From NCBI RefSeq assembly GCF_905220565.1, contig NC_059396.1, positions 10,807,706 through 10,871,705 of the forward strand: DNA of 64,000 bases. The letters are read 5' to 3'. Both the position numbers and the translations under genes were made by a program. The DNA comes from Melitaea cinxia (taxonomy: Eukaryota > Arthropoda > Insecta > Lepidoptera > Nymphalidae). Positions within the stretch are counted from its first letter, which is position 1; the number at the start of each line of letters is the position of its first letter. This document shows positions 55,490 through 64,000 of the stretch, piece after piece. The notes under the pieces were generated by a model. That model made no database searches. It was not told where the DNA came from and saw nothing but the letters and a program-made list of their open reading frames with translations.

Positions 55490-58400
55490 CTGCACCAAAA
55501 ACTACACTCAAACATCCCACAACATCCCACTGCTGCCCGGCACTTAATAAGAGCACAAGTTGTTATAAATCATGAAGTGAATTTTGTATATCAATTAGGG
55601 GTGTGAACAGTTTGATTCGTTGGACCGACTTAAGTTAAGGAAATCACGTCCAAATCAATTTTAAATAGACAAATAAACAAACACGCACACACGCACGCAC
55701 ACACACGCACGCACACACACGCACGCACACACACGCACGCACACACACGCACGCACACACACGCACCCACGCACGCACGCACGTACACTAAGTATAATTT
55801 ATATAATAATATTCTAAAATCCATTACCAAGTATTCGTGGAAGAAGGCCGATATGAAAAACACGACGATACTAGCTGCGCTCTTTGAGTAACCCATCGTT
55901 GTCATGGGGATGTAGACATGGCGGACAGCCCACACGTGGACGGGCAAGTTCCAGTTGCTCCAGAAAACAGCTATGTTGTTCGCGTTCCACCAGTCGCTGT
56001 ATAATGTGTCCATTTAAAACGTTCATTTATCCATACTTCTTATAAAAAATCCACATTCCATGCATCTCAATGATTTATAGATTGAACCTTGTTTTGACCA
56101 CGATAAACATCTGTATAAAGTATACATTTCGAGCCGAGGGCTGCGACCACGAATAAATTGCTGTGACGTTATTTTTATCTATTTTTTGGCGGGATAACCA
56201 TCCGACTGCTAGCTTTGAAATACACAGGCCGAAGACGGGCAGCAGCGTCTTCGGTGCGACAAAGCCGGCCCTGCGGTCACCAACCCGCCTGCCCAGCGTG
56301 GTGACTATGGGCAACACACATGAGTTCACACCATTTATGATGCGAACTTGTGGAGGCCTATGTCCAGCAGTGGACTGCAATAGGCTGTGATGATTTGTTT
56401 ATTAGGAAGACAAAGTTTTGTTATTCATTAAAAATAAATTTAGGTGACATACCAGACAAATTTTCAGCTTCACATAATAAAGTTAATCATATCATCAAAG
56501 TTAATTTACTGGTAGATTACGTGGAAGTATATAAAACTGACACAATACTCCCTTTTATACTAACCTGTAGAATTTACGGTCCGCGAAGTGCATTATCTCA
56601 CCGACTAAGTTTAGGAATGAGTGGAAACTTAGGTAGAAAAAACACAGCCAGATAAGGTGATTAGGCACCTAAAACAGATTGCAAATTACATTTTCATTCT
56701 TGAACTAAGCATAAAAAAGGTTCACTTTGAAATTAAAGTTTTGCTCCCGTCCGAATCGTTTTGGCCGACACAAGAAAAAGCCTCATTTTGACGTTTTTTT
56801 GTTCCATTTTTTTTTAAAACATAGTCTGTCCATAAACACTGTTACAAATAAAAATAAACACAATATTGCATTTGAATATGGAAGCCGTCATTTTTATACG
56901 ATTGTCCATTGTCTTTTCTCATTTTCACGCCAATACATTGTAAAATATTGTGTGATATTAAACGGAATGGGGTGATAAAGAGATCTAAATCACTGTGATT
57001 GCATTACACAAAGTAGGTATGGAGCCGAATACAATTTTTAAAACTCGCGGTAAACTACGCGGTATTAGTCAAATGTTGGTGAACCGGACTATTTATAGGT
57101 ACAATGAAACCTCCTCTTTTTGTAACAGAAAAAGATCTGGCCTTCCACGTAGTGTTAGTACGAAAAAGGCGACCAAATCAGTAAGGGGAATAATTCGAAG
57201 AAATCCTGTCCGAAAATAAAAGATTTTATCTCGGAAGATAAAGATATCATACAACGATGACTTAGGACTTGCAGCCTATAAGAGATGCACTGGTAATTTC
57301 TCAACTGATAATTTAAATAAGAATAGAGTGGTAAAATTTTCTTTACGAATGGGAAAATGTTTACAATTGTGCAATATTTTATCAACATAATGACTGTATT
57401 TATGCTCAAAGCTCAAGAAAGCTTCCCAATTACTCAACAGAGTACAACTGGTAGTGGGCCTTATTCGACTTCAATGACGGTTTGGCGGCGTATTAGCTGT
57501 GAAGGAGTGATTGAATCATATTTTTGTGAAAAAGGTATCAAAACATCGACACAAGTGTATCAAGATACCATTCACGAGAAGCTAGTTAAGCCCCTTAACA
57601 ACACCATGTTCAATAACTAAGAATGGTCCTTTCAGCAAGACTCGCCGGGTCATAAAGCTCGGTCCACTCAATCTTGGTTAGAAACCAACATTCCAGACTT
57701 CATCAGAGCTGAAACTGGCCGTCATCGATCTCTCATCATCCATAACTTTGATATCGCGATGTAGGATACGTCAGTTCTTAGTTCGTAATTCGTATGTTGC
57801 GCGATAGGTGTCGCCACAAAAATATGGCTTGCTCTAAATGTCATGATAATTTCGAGTCCCTAAAACATTCCATACGATTGACAGTGAAAATTTTTCCCAT
57901 GGAAAGAGTGCCTGCTTCTTTTGATAACTGGTTTCAACGTTTAAAGGGCTGTATTGCAGCCAAAGGAGACCACTTCGAATAAGCTTTATATATTTTTAAT
58001 GGTTTTATATTAATGTTAGATTAATGTTAAACTTGTTAGTTTAATACATTAATATAAAGTTTTTATGTTGTTACATGTAATTGTAATAAATCGTACGTGC
58101 AATAGAAAAAAATGTTTTTTCTTTGTAACAATATTTAGGGCAAGACTATACATTATACATATTTTGGTCCTACGTTACTTTATTTAAGCAGTTAGACATG
58201 TATTCACTTAAGTATGTCATTTACTTACGGCCAATTTTAACAATCTTTCAGTAACCTTTACAAAGCTCATTTCCGAGAATGGATCCACTGCATTTGTGAC
58301 GGAAGGGATCATCCATTGTTGAAATAAAGCCAGTACCAAATTTACACCAAATACAACTTCTATTATTCTTTTTATTAAGAATCTTTTTCTGATTCTGGAA

Positions 58401-61400
58401 ATAAATAGTAATGCAAATGAAAATATAAATGAATATAAGAATCATGTATAATGCTTTGAATTAATTATTCAAAATCATTTATGGTATTTGTGTTAAAACA
58501 TGTTAATTTAATAAGTAGTGAAAGATAGCTTCTTTGTATTAAAAATTAGTAATAATTATATTTATATTTATCTTTATACTAGCTGCCCGTGCCGTGGGCC
58601 TTAAGGAACACACAAAAAATAAATTAGCCGAATTGGTCGAGCCCTTTTCGAGTTATGCGCTTAGCAACATTCATTTTTATTTATATAGATTAATACTTGA
58701 ACCAAAAACTTTGTATCCCTTTTTTCGAAAAATTCGCGGACGTAGGAGTATGAAAATTCGCACAATTATAGTTTATATACAGAATGAATGCAGAATGCTA
58801 ATATCTTTTTTTTAATTATGCATAAAAATACATTAAATCAATAAAAAAACATTACACGCAGTCCCATATATTAAATTAGTCTTTGACAACAGAACTTTAA
58901 TAATGTACGACCACCCACGGCGACCTCTAGTATTATACAAATATTTTATCGAAATAGATTCCAGTTACCTTTAAGGCTTTAAGTATTTTAAGCTGTTTAC
59001 TGATGTTTAGGATTCAGCCATCAAAGTTCTTTCTAAAGACCTATATACCTGGCGATATGTAAGTTAACGCATTTTTTTTTTCATCGATACGATTAGAATA
59101 TTATTAGGACGTGATTGAGCACTTAAGTGTAACAATCTATCAATCTTGTCGTTAATATTGATTAAAAAGCTATTTTAATTTAATTAATCAAATTACTGAT
59201 TTACTTTTTTTACTTTGTATGTGTCATAAAATCACAACATTTTGTGTCTTGTGTTATCATATAGAGAGAGCGTCGTCTTGAGTCAAAGAAAGTCAGAGTC
59301 AATTTTATATTATTCATTCAGTTTTTAACCGATTTCAAAAAAGAAGGAGGTTACTCAATTCGACCGTATATATATTGTATGTATGTTCGGGAAAAACTTC
59401 GTCGTTTATGAACCGATTTTGATAATTATTTTTTTGTTGGAAAGGATATATTCCACGTGTGGTACCATGATAAAGAAACCAGGATCTGATGATAGAATCT
59501 CAGAGAAATCGAGCAAAACCCTCGAAAATCGTATTGACGACTAGTGCGTTTTTTAATTTTTTTCATCTACTTACGTTATATTGTCAATTGAAGATAGTTT
59601 TTTTTTTGTTTGCGAGCAACACAGTTATTACTATGTTTTGTCGTTAATATAAAGCGTATAGATAGCAGTGTGTACTAAATGCGGGTACCTGCATTAGCAG
59701 ATATTATTATTTATTTACGAAATCTAAATTGCACAATGATTCAATAATAATTATACCTCATGCGTCTACACTTAGTAATCACTCTTGCACAAACCATATC
59801 CAAATATTAAAATATCTATTACCAGTACAATGTACAACGAAATAGTTAATATTATAATATAATAATCATAATTAGCACATAAATATTTACATAAAAATTA
59901 AACATAAGTGCATTGCTATAAATCTTACCGTGTCGTGCGAGGGAAATTCAATTCGTAGCAAAGGGTAGGTGCCAACAAAAAGTAAAAAAGATCTTTAAGT
60001 GTCAAATTATCGGGATATTTGACTAAACCGGATGATGCCAGGTCATTTTTCTCATCCTCTGATTCTGAAGACAATATATATCATAATAAGTAGGTTATTT
60101 TATATACAATAATAATATTAAGTACATAAAAAAATTAAAGCAAAGAAAAAACAAAAGGAACAATAACAACATATACATAATTAATTTTATATACATTAGA
60201 CAAACTTGTTTTAGATATATGACAGAAATATATATAATACAGGGATGTTAAACACATAAATTATACTAACTTTACCTAAGTCCTTAAAAAAGCAAATAAT
60301 ATAATTTGACTGATAAAAAGTAATGAAATATTTTAGTTTATAAGCGCTTAGCATTTATTCTATAGCATTATAATCTATATTAAGCCTGTTGCTGCTTCTT
60401 TAACAAGGTCAAATGAAATCAAGACTCCTATACCAAATCTATTCTAGACATTGTATGGGTCCTTGTATAAAGCTAAATAAAACGAGTACAGAACAAGTGA
60501 GGGGGTTTTCATCTAGAAAATACTGACGTGAACGCTTCTTTGTCGCGAATTCAAGATTGGTTTAAAATAAACAACTTGGTTTTGAACGCGAAAAAAACCA
60601 AGTGCGTTGTGTTTTCGTTACCTAATGTTAAGCATCCCAATTATAATTTTATAATAAATAACGAGAGGCTTATTGTCAATGATACTACAGTTTTCTTTGG
60701 GATACATTTGGACTCAAAACTTCAGTGGAATTCCCATTTGTCATCCTTGAATGGTAGACTCAGCTCCGCGGCATTCGCAGTTAGAAAAGTACGACAACTG
60801 ACTGACGTTGCAACTGCACGCTTAATATATTTTAGCTATTTCCATAGTGTTATGTCTTACGGCCTGTTACTGTGGGGTAATGCTGCAGAGATTGAGACTA
60901 TATTTATCTTGCAAAAAAGGGCTATTCGCGGCATTTACGATCTTGGAGCTCGAGTCTCCCTACGGGATGTTTTTCAAAAGGTGGACATATTAAAGATTGC
61001 GTCGCAGTATATTTATAACAATATTATGTATATTCACCAAAATATTCATTGTTTTGAAATAAATAGTAATAATCGCATTGTAAACACGAGAAGGAATAAC
61101 AAAATTGTACCTCCAAGTTTCTGACTGCGCAAAGTAAACGTTTCCTTTCTGGGTCATGGTATTCGCATGTATAATAAAATACCACAAACGATTTTGGAAT
61201 TGTCTCAACATAAATTTAAAGTTTTTATTAAAAAAAAATTAATAGATAAAACTTATTACTCGGTGCAGGATTACATAGTTGATAAAGATGCGTGGACTTA
61301 GTGACGCTGTATTTCATACAACATGTTTCTAATTTTGTACTAAAACACAGTTTATATATTATTTTCATAAGAGTAACTGCGGAGTTTCTTGCCTATTCTT

Positions 61401-63239
61401 CTCTGCAGAATCTACATTCCGAATCGGTGGTAGCTTCACTTTTACAAAAATAATAATTTATTTTTAAAGTTTTAATTTGTAAAACGACGATTCGAAAGTG
61501 CTCTTGGAGCCTATTTGAATAAAGTTATTTTGATTTTGATTTTGTAAACATTTTATAGACATTTAAACTTGAAAATAAGTTTTCACAGTTTATAAACAAT
61601 TATTTTTAAATCATAAATATATGAAAGCACGATTGTCTAACTGAAACTGATTAATAATATATAAAATGTAATTATAAATTAAAAAATGTACTTGACTTGT
61701 AAGCCATCGTGTGAAATTTTAATAACTTGATAGAATCAGGTTAATTTTCATATCAAGTCAGACATTAGTAATACAGTATTTCATTATATAGTCATAATAA
61801 AATAATTAACTTTTAGAGAGACTTTTTGTCAGTTCATTAATTTCCATATTATGTGTTAACTTAAGTTACTCTAAAAATAAAATAATTTAATTTGAGTTAA
61901 AAAGTATCATTCAATTATGGATAGGTTTTATCTTTCCGAATAATACCTAGCAAACCTATTTGCAAAACAAAAACCTGTACTTCGGTATAAAGATCGAAGA
62001 GATCATAGATATATATATAGGCTTTATAAATATTAATAACTAGCTGCCTAGACAGACTTTGTTCTACCAATAGTTAACAAGTAATAACTAATTTATTTTT
62101 TTAGTATTAAACCTTCTGTGAGCATTAAGGAACATAAAAAAAAAATGTTTTTGCCGAGTTGGTCGAGCCCTTCTCGAATTATGCGCTTTGCAACAATCAT
62201 TTTTATTTATATCGAGCATTAATTATTCTTTATTTAATATATATAAATACTTGATCGTATCACTGCAATCTTCACTACAATTACTTGATGTATTGATCTT
62301 CTCTAAAAATATGCTATTAATATTACAAAGCAAACCAATCACCTACGTACAGTATAAAGCCAAAAAGTAGTAATAAAGCCAAAACGGATTAGAAAAAAAA
62401 CAAAGAAAGCTGCAAAAAAATTAAACATTACAAAAACAAGTGCATAGCGTTCTGTGCTGTAAACAACATATCACTTACGCTCTTGTTCCGCATTTACTAG
62501 TTGATCTGGAATTACAATGTATTTGTATTAAATTTAAAATAATCTTCAATGTAATTTCAAATATACGTAATTTTACTGATTTTAATTATTAAATGAAAAA
62601 AATGCATAATAAATTTGTGTGCCTGTAAAGAATTTATAAAGTACGAACTTTTTTGGAAATTTTCTGAACACTTGCGTAGACACATTACTAAGCATTACAA
62701 TAATGGAACCACAATAAATGTTTTTACAGTCAACTGGTCATCTAGTTATCCTCACAAATCAAGTTCTTTTAAGAACATGATACCAACTTCAATATATAAA
62801 TAAAAATCCTTTTTACATTAAAAACAAGACATAATAAAGGTTAACAGATAACAAAAAAAAATTTTTTAACTTTACGTTACGTTTTTATTAATACCTTGGA
62901 TAGAATTTTCATCATACTTAATTATCAAGAACTCTAAATTGAAATATTTTTAAACCATAGCAAATTTAATGAAAACAACAATTACCTTTTTTGAATAAAA
63001 ATGCAATAACTTGTGACAATAATGAAATATATTATTTACTTGTCATCTGAGTATTTTTTATACATGTTGAAAAATGTATTACTACTCACTCCAGTTAGGT
63101 GCTGATAAACTTTGACGCCTCAGTTTGTTTTTGTATTGTTTTCCCTTCATTCCCTGTCTGCACCAGTGGTTCGTTTGAAAATAGCTCCACAGTTTTAAGA
63201 ACAGAACTAAATAAATCATGCATACTGCTGTAATGCCAA
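55277..63239 (-). CDS. mdy: DGAT1 (midway-like) diacylglycerol O-acyltransferase, 3' part, six exons
   Basis: ER multi-pass enzyme of the MBOAT family that joins fatty acyl-CoA to diacylglycerol to make triacylglycerol. Exons on the minus strand: 63239-63090, 60064-59929, 58394-58229, 56668-56565, 55996-55828, 55489-55277. All have GT/AG borders and phases that join, giving about 311 residues, the C-terminal two thirds of a protein usually near 500. Diagnostic motifs: LAPTLCYELNFPRT, IRKRFLIKRIIE, ALFQQWMIPS, VPNHLIWL, FADRKFYSDWWNA (active-site FYxDWWN), HEYLVSVPLQMFR (catalytic His) and MMYYHDYALQHFAP. HEYLVSVP and FYxDWWN separate DGAT1 from sterol acyltransferases. N-terminal exons lie beyond the window. 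Each intron holds a repeat or mobile element. Confidence 0.94.
55681..55797. repeat. CACACGCACG-type microsatellite in a DGAT1 intron
   Basis: A tract of CACA and CGCA units about 115 bases long, in the 338-base last intron. Confidence 0.95.
55828..55996 (-). CDS. mdy: DGAT1 exon e (active-site exon)
   Basis: Acceptor TTATACAG, donor GTAATG. Encodes DWWNANNIAVFWSNWN, VHVWAVRHVYIP and ISAFFHEYL with the catalytic His. The ATG upstream in the same frame (56013) lies in the intron after an in-frame stop and is not a start. Confidence 0.94.
56165..56395 (-). repeat. Family B, copy 3, in a DGAT1 intron
   Basis: GGCGGGATAACCATCCGACT, GCGTGGTGACTATGGGCAAC and ACTTGTGGAGGCCTATGTCC, matching 53340-53540. 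Confidence 0.75.
56565..56668 (-). CDS. mdy: DGAT1 exon d
   Basis: Only 104 nt. Acceptor CTGTTTTAG, donor GTTAGT. Encodes VPNHLIWLCFFYLSFHS and GEIMHFADRKFY. Ends AG, joined to C of the next exon (Ser). Confidence 0.92.
56822..58149 (+). mobile_element. Full-length decayed mariner/maT-type element in a DGAT1 intron
   Basis: Terminal repeats TAGTCTGTCCATAAACACTG (left) and, inverted, TAGTCTTGCCCTAAATATTG (right), each continuing to GTTACAAA and bordered by TA. About 1.33 kb, the usual full length. Orientation is opposite to the host gene. Confidence 0.82.
56995..57980 (+). pseudogene. Dead mariner-type transposase
   Basis: Pieces of one transposase in order, broken by stops and frameshifts: TIYRYNETSSFCNRKRSGLP and RGIIRRNPVRK (helix-turn-helix part), EKGIKTSTQVYQDTI, EWSFQQDSPGHKARSTQSWL with the second catalytic Asp, and ACSKCHDNFESLKHS near the end. 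At the first catalytic site the expected TDEK is replaced by stops near 57388-57393. It cannot encode an active enzyme. Confidence 0.85.
58229..58394 (-). CDS. mdy: DGAT1 exon c
   Basis: Acceptor TTTCCAG, donor GTAAGT. Encodes IRKRFLIKRIIEVVF, ALFQQWMIPSVTNAV and VTERLLKLA. Confidence 0.93.
58581..58695. repeat. LINE 3'-tail-like repeat, family H
   Basis: ACTAGCTGCCCGTGCCGTGG, TTGGTCGAGCCCTTTTCGAG and ATTCATTTTTATTTATATAG. A second copy lies at 62041-62215. Confidence 0.65.
59326..59630 (-). repeat. Family A, copy 7, in a DGAT1 intron
   Basis: Inverted, partial copy with GAAGGAGGTTACTCAATTCG, GAAACCAGGATCTGATGAT and GTTTGCGAGCAACACAG. Confidence 0.78.
59929..60064 (-). CDS. mdy: DGAT1 exon b
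   Basis: Acceptor GTCTTCAG, donor GTAAGA. Encodes LVKYPDNLTLKDLFYFLL and APTLCYELNFPRTT, a highly conserved DGAT1 stretch. Ends CG, which joins A of the next exon to give Arg. Confidence 0.93.
60500..61545 (+). mobile_element. 5'-truncated jockey-type LINE in a DGAT1 intron
   Basis: Keeps the C-terminal part of reverse transcriptase and a 3' tail ending GAATAAAGTTATTTTGATTT with more GATTTT units, typical of lepidopteran jockey-type LINEs. The left junction is near 60500-60525. Sense is opposite to the host gene. Confidence 0.8.
60528..61301 (+). pseudogene. Jockey-type LINE reverse transcriptase C-terminus, one premature stop
   Basis: Encodes SLSRIQDWFKINNLVLNAKK, FFGIHLDSKLQWNSHL, RLIYFSYFHSVMSYGLLLWG and LQKRAIRGIYDL, the thumb and C-terminal region of jockey-clade reverse transcriptase. 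A TGA at 61122-61124 interrupts the frame, which then reopens as LRKVNVSFLGHGIRMYNKIP and runs to TAG at 61299-61301. In relatives the residue at the TGA is usually Arg, so a CGA to TGA change is likely. Confidence 0.82.
62041..62215. repeat. Family H, copy 2, in a DGAT1 intron
   Basis: CTAGCTGCCTAGACAGACTT, GAGTTGGTCGAGCCCTTCTC and AACAATCATTTTTATTTAT. Confidence 0.65.
62216..63089. other. DGAT1 intron, AT-rich
   Basis: No repeat, exon or RNA recognised. Confidence 0.4.
63090..63239 (-). CDS. mdy: DGAT1 exon a
   Basis: Acceptor ATTTCAG, donor GTGAGT. Encodes VLFLKLWSYFQTNHWCRQ and a basic stretch KGKQYKNKLRRQSLSAPNW. Ends with one base of a Lys codon finished by the next exon. Confidence 0.9.
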
Positions 63240-63471
63240 CTGAAATTCAAAAAAGGAAAATATTAACTTATAAATAGTAATAATATTAATATACTAATTT
63301 ATATGCACATACAAGAAATTGTTACTAAAAATAGAGTAGTAGAGACCCCAGTCTAAGCTGGGTGGCTTTAACCTCTACTTTAACCAGAAGCCACATGCAA
63401 ATTGCAAAGTATGGACAAATAAATGTTTTAATTTTAAACTGCATCTTTGTGGCTGACCTTTTTTACCTCAT
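63240..63471. other. DNA between the first visible DGAT1 exon and the R1-type LINE
   Basis: Presumed intron; no further DGAT1 exon is visible here. Confidence 0.4.
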
Positions 63472-64000
63472 TAATTGCCCCTTAGCACTACATTGACTAG
63501 AGTAGCCTCTGATCTCAATAGCCTCGAAAATCGGTCGGGGTCCGTGGAGTGGCGGCGGGTCGGCTGCGGTGTCCCACAGGGATCGGTGCTGGGTCCGATC
63601 CTGTGGGACATCGGGTACGACTGGGTCCTGCGAGGCCGTCTCCTCCTCGGAATGGGTGTCATCTGTTACGCGGATGACACCCTCGTTTACTCCCGCGGCC
63701 GAGACTACAAGGAGGCGGCGCGGCTGGCTGAGGTTGGACTCGACCTCGTGATCAGCCGCATAAAGAGTTTGGGGCTTCGTGTCAGAATTGACAAGACCGA
63801 AGCCCTCCTCGTCCGCGGGACCGGACGCAAGGGACCCCCACCGGGGGCTACCCTGCAGATCGGAGAGGAGGAGGGGGGGCTTGACGGACGGTGGACCTTC
63901 GGCTCACAGTTCGCTATGGTGGAACCGAAGGTCGTGAAGGTGGCGAGTGCACTGGGCAGACTCCTCCCGAACCTCGGAGGACCCAGGGCTGCCTGCAGCT
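63472..64000 (+). CDS. R1-type LINE reverse transcriptase, partial (runs off the window)
   Basis: One frame stays open from about 63472 to the window end (176 codons), starting inside the reverse transcriptase, so the copy is 5'-truncated or rearranged here. Motifs: GCGVPQGSVLGPILWDIGYD (RT motif B) and VICYADDTLVYSRGRD (catalytic YADD), then LVISRIKSLGLRVRIDKTEA. This order and wording fit the R1 clade. The GC content is far above the flanks and there is no stop, so it is probably a recent insertion. Sense is opposite to DGAT1, and it probably lies in that gene's upstream intron. Confidence 0.82.

Noticed and set aside
55280..55606. 108-codon ORF on the + strand over the last DGAT1 exon
   Set aside because: Antisense shadow of the GC-rich terminal exon.
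56013..56015. ATG upstream of the DGAT1 active-site exon as a gene start
   Set aside because: An in-frame stop precedes it directly and the exon begins at TTATACAG|C in phase with the upstream exon.
56565..56668. A missing DGAT1 exon
   Set aside because: At first the region encoding VPNHLIWL to ADRKFY seemed absent. A 104-nt exon with proper splice sites was then found, so the gene is intact here.
1..64000. CRISPR arrays, operons, riboswitches, phage or bacterial features
   Set aside because: Eukaryotic insect DNA; the tandem repeats seen are microsatellites, a minisatellite and duplicated modules without spacer structure.

Overview
This is AT-rich insect nuclear DNA, most likely from a lepidopteran (butterfly or moth). 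The evidence is two arthropod-type host genes, one of them intron-rich, in a background crowded with BEL/Pao, piggyBac, mariner, jockey-, R1- and RTE-type elements, hAT MITEs, tRNA-derived SINE-like repeats and (GATTTT)-tailed LINEs. No bacterial feature, CRISPR array or operon was seen.

Layout. 210-7360: a complete, very young BEL/Pao LTR retrotransposon with a 5-bp target duplication (AAAGT). 7.4-39 kb: a long stretch with no recognisable host gene, holding at least five dispersed repeat families, a hAT MITE, foldback elements, a tRNA-like composite, and several GC-rich islands that may be cis-regulatory. 39147-40058 (-): an intronless large-Maf bZIP gene, the likely traffic jam orthologue. 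40.2-47.9 kb: candidate upstream regulatory DNA, then a dense repeat region with nested insertions. 47921-51192 (+): a piggyBac element with TTAA ends whose transposase has lost the segment carrying its second catalytic aspartate. 51.3-55 kb: repeats and a minisatellite. 55277-63239 (-): six 3' coding exons of a DGAT1 (midway-like) gene; the N-terminal exons lie beyond the window. Every intron of this gene holds a repeat or transposable element: a CA-type microsatellite, a family-B repeat, a full-length dead mariner, family-A and RTE-like tails, and a 5'-truncated jockey-type LINE. 63472-64000 (+): the reverse transcriptase of a GC-rich R1-type LINE running off the window.

The strongest candidates for something unusual are in the BEL element. 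Its gag and pol are in the same frame, separated by one UAG, and pol has no ATG before its protease. That UAG is the loop of a perfect 10-bp hairpin, next to a second perfect hairpin, which suggests stop-codon readthrough. Its two LTRs look identical except for a 107-nt GT...AG segment that is present in the right LTR and precisely absent from the left. Next in interest are the piggyBac element (internal deletion, short 5' coding exon, palindromic subterminal repeats), a 78-bp perfect duplication around a tRNA-like cloverleaf at 12.3-12.75 kb, and twin back-to-back perfect hairpins at 7439-7495.

The two host genes have no evident functional link. Maf/traffic jam is a nuclear transcription factor; DGAT1 is an ER membrane acyltransferase that makes triacylglycerol. 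All sequence comparisons were made by eye; no database search was run.
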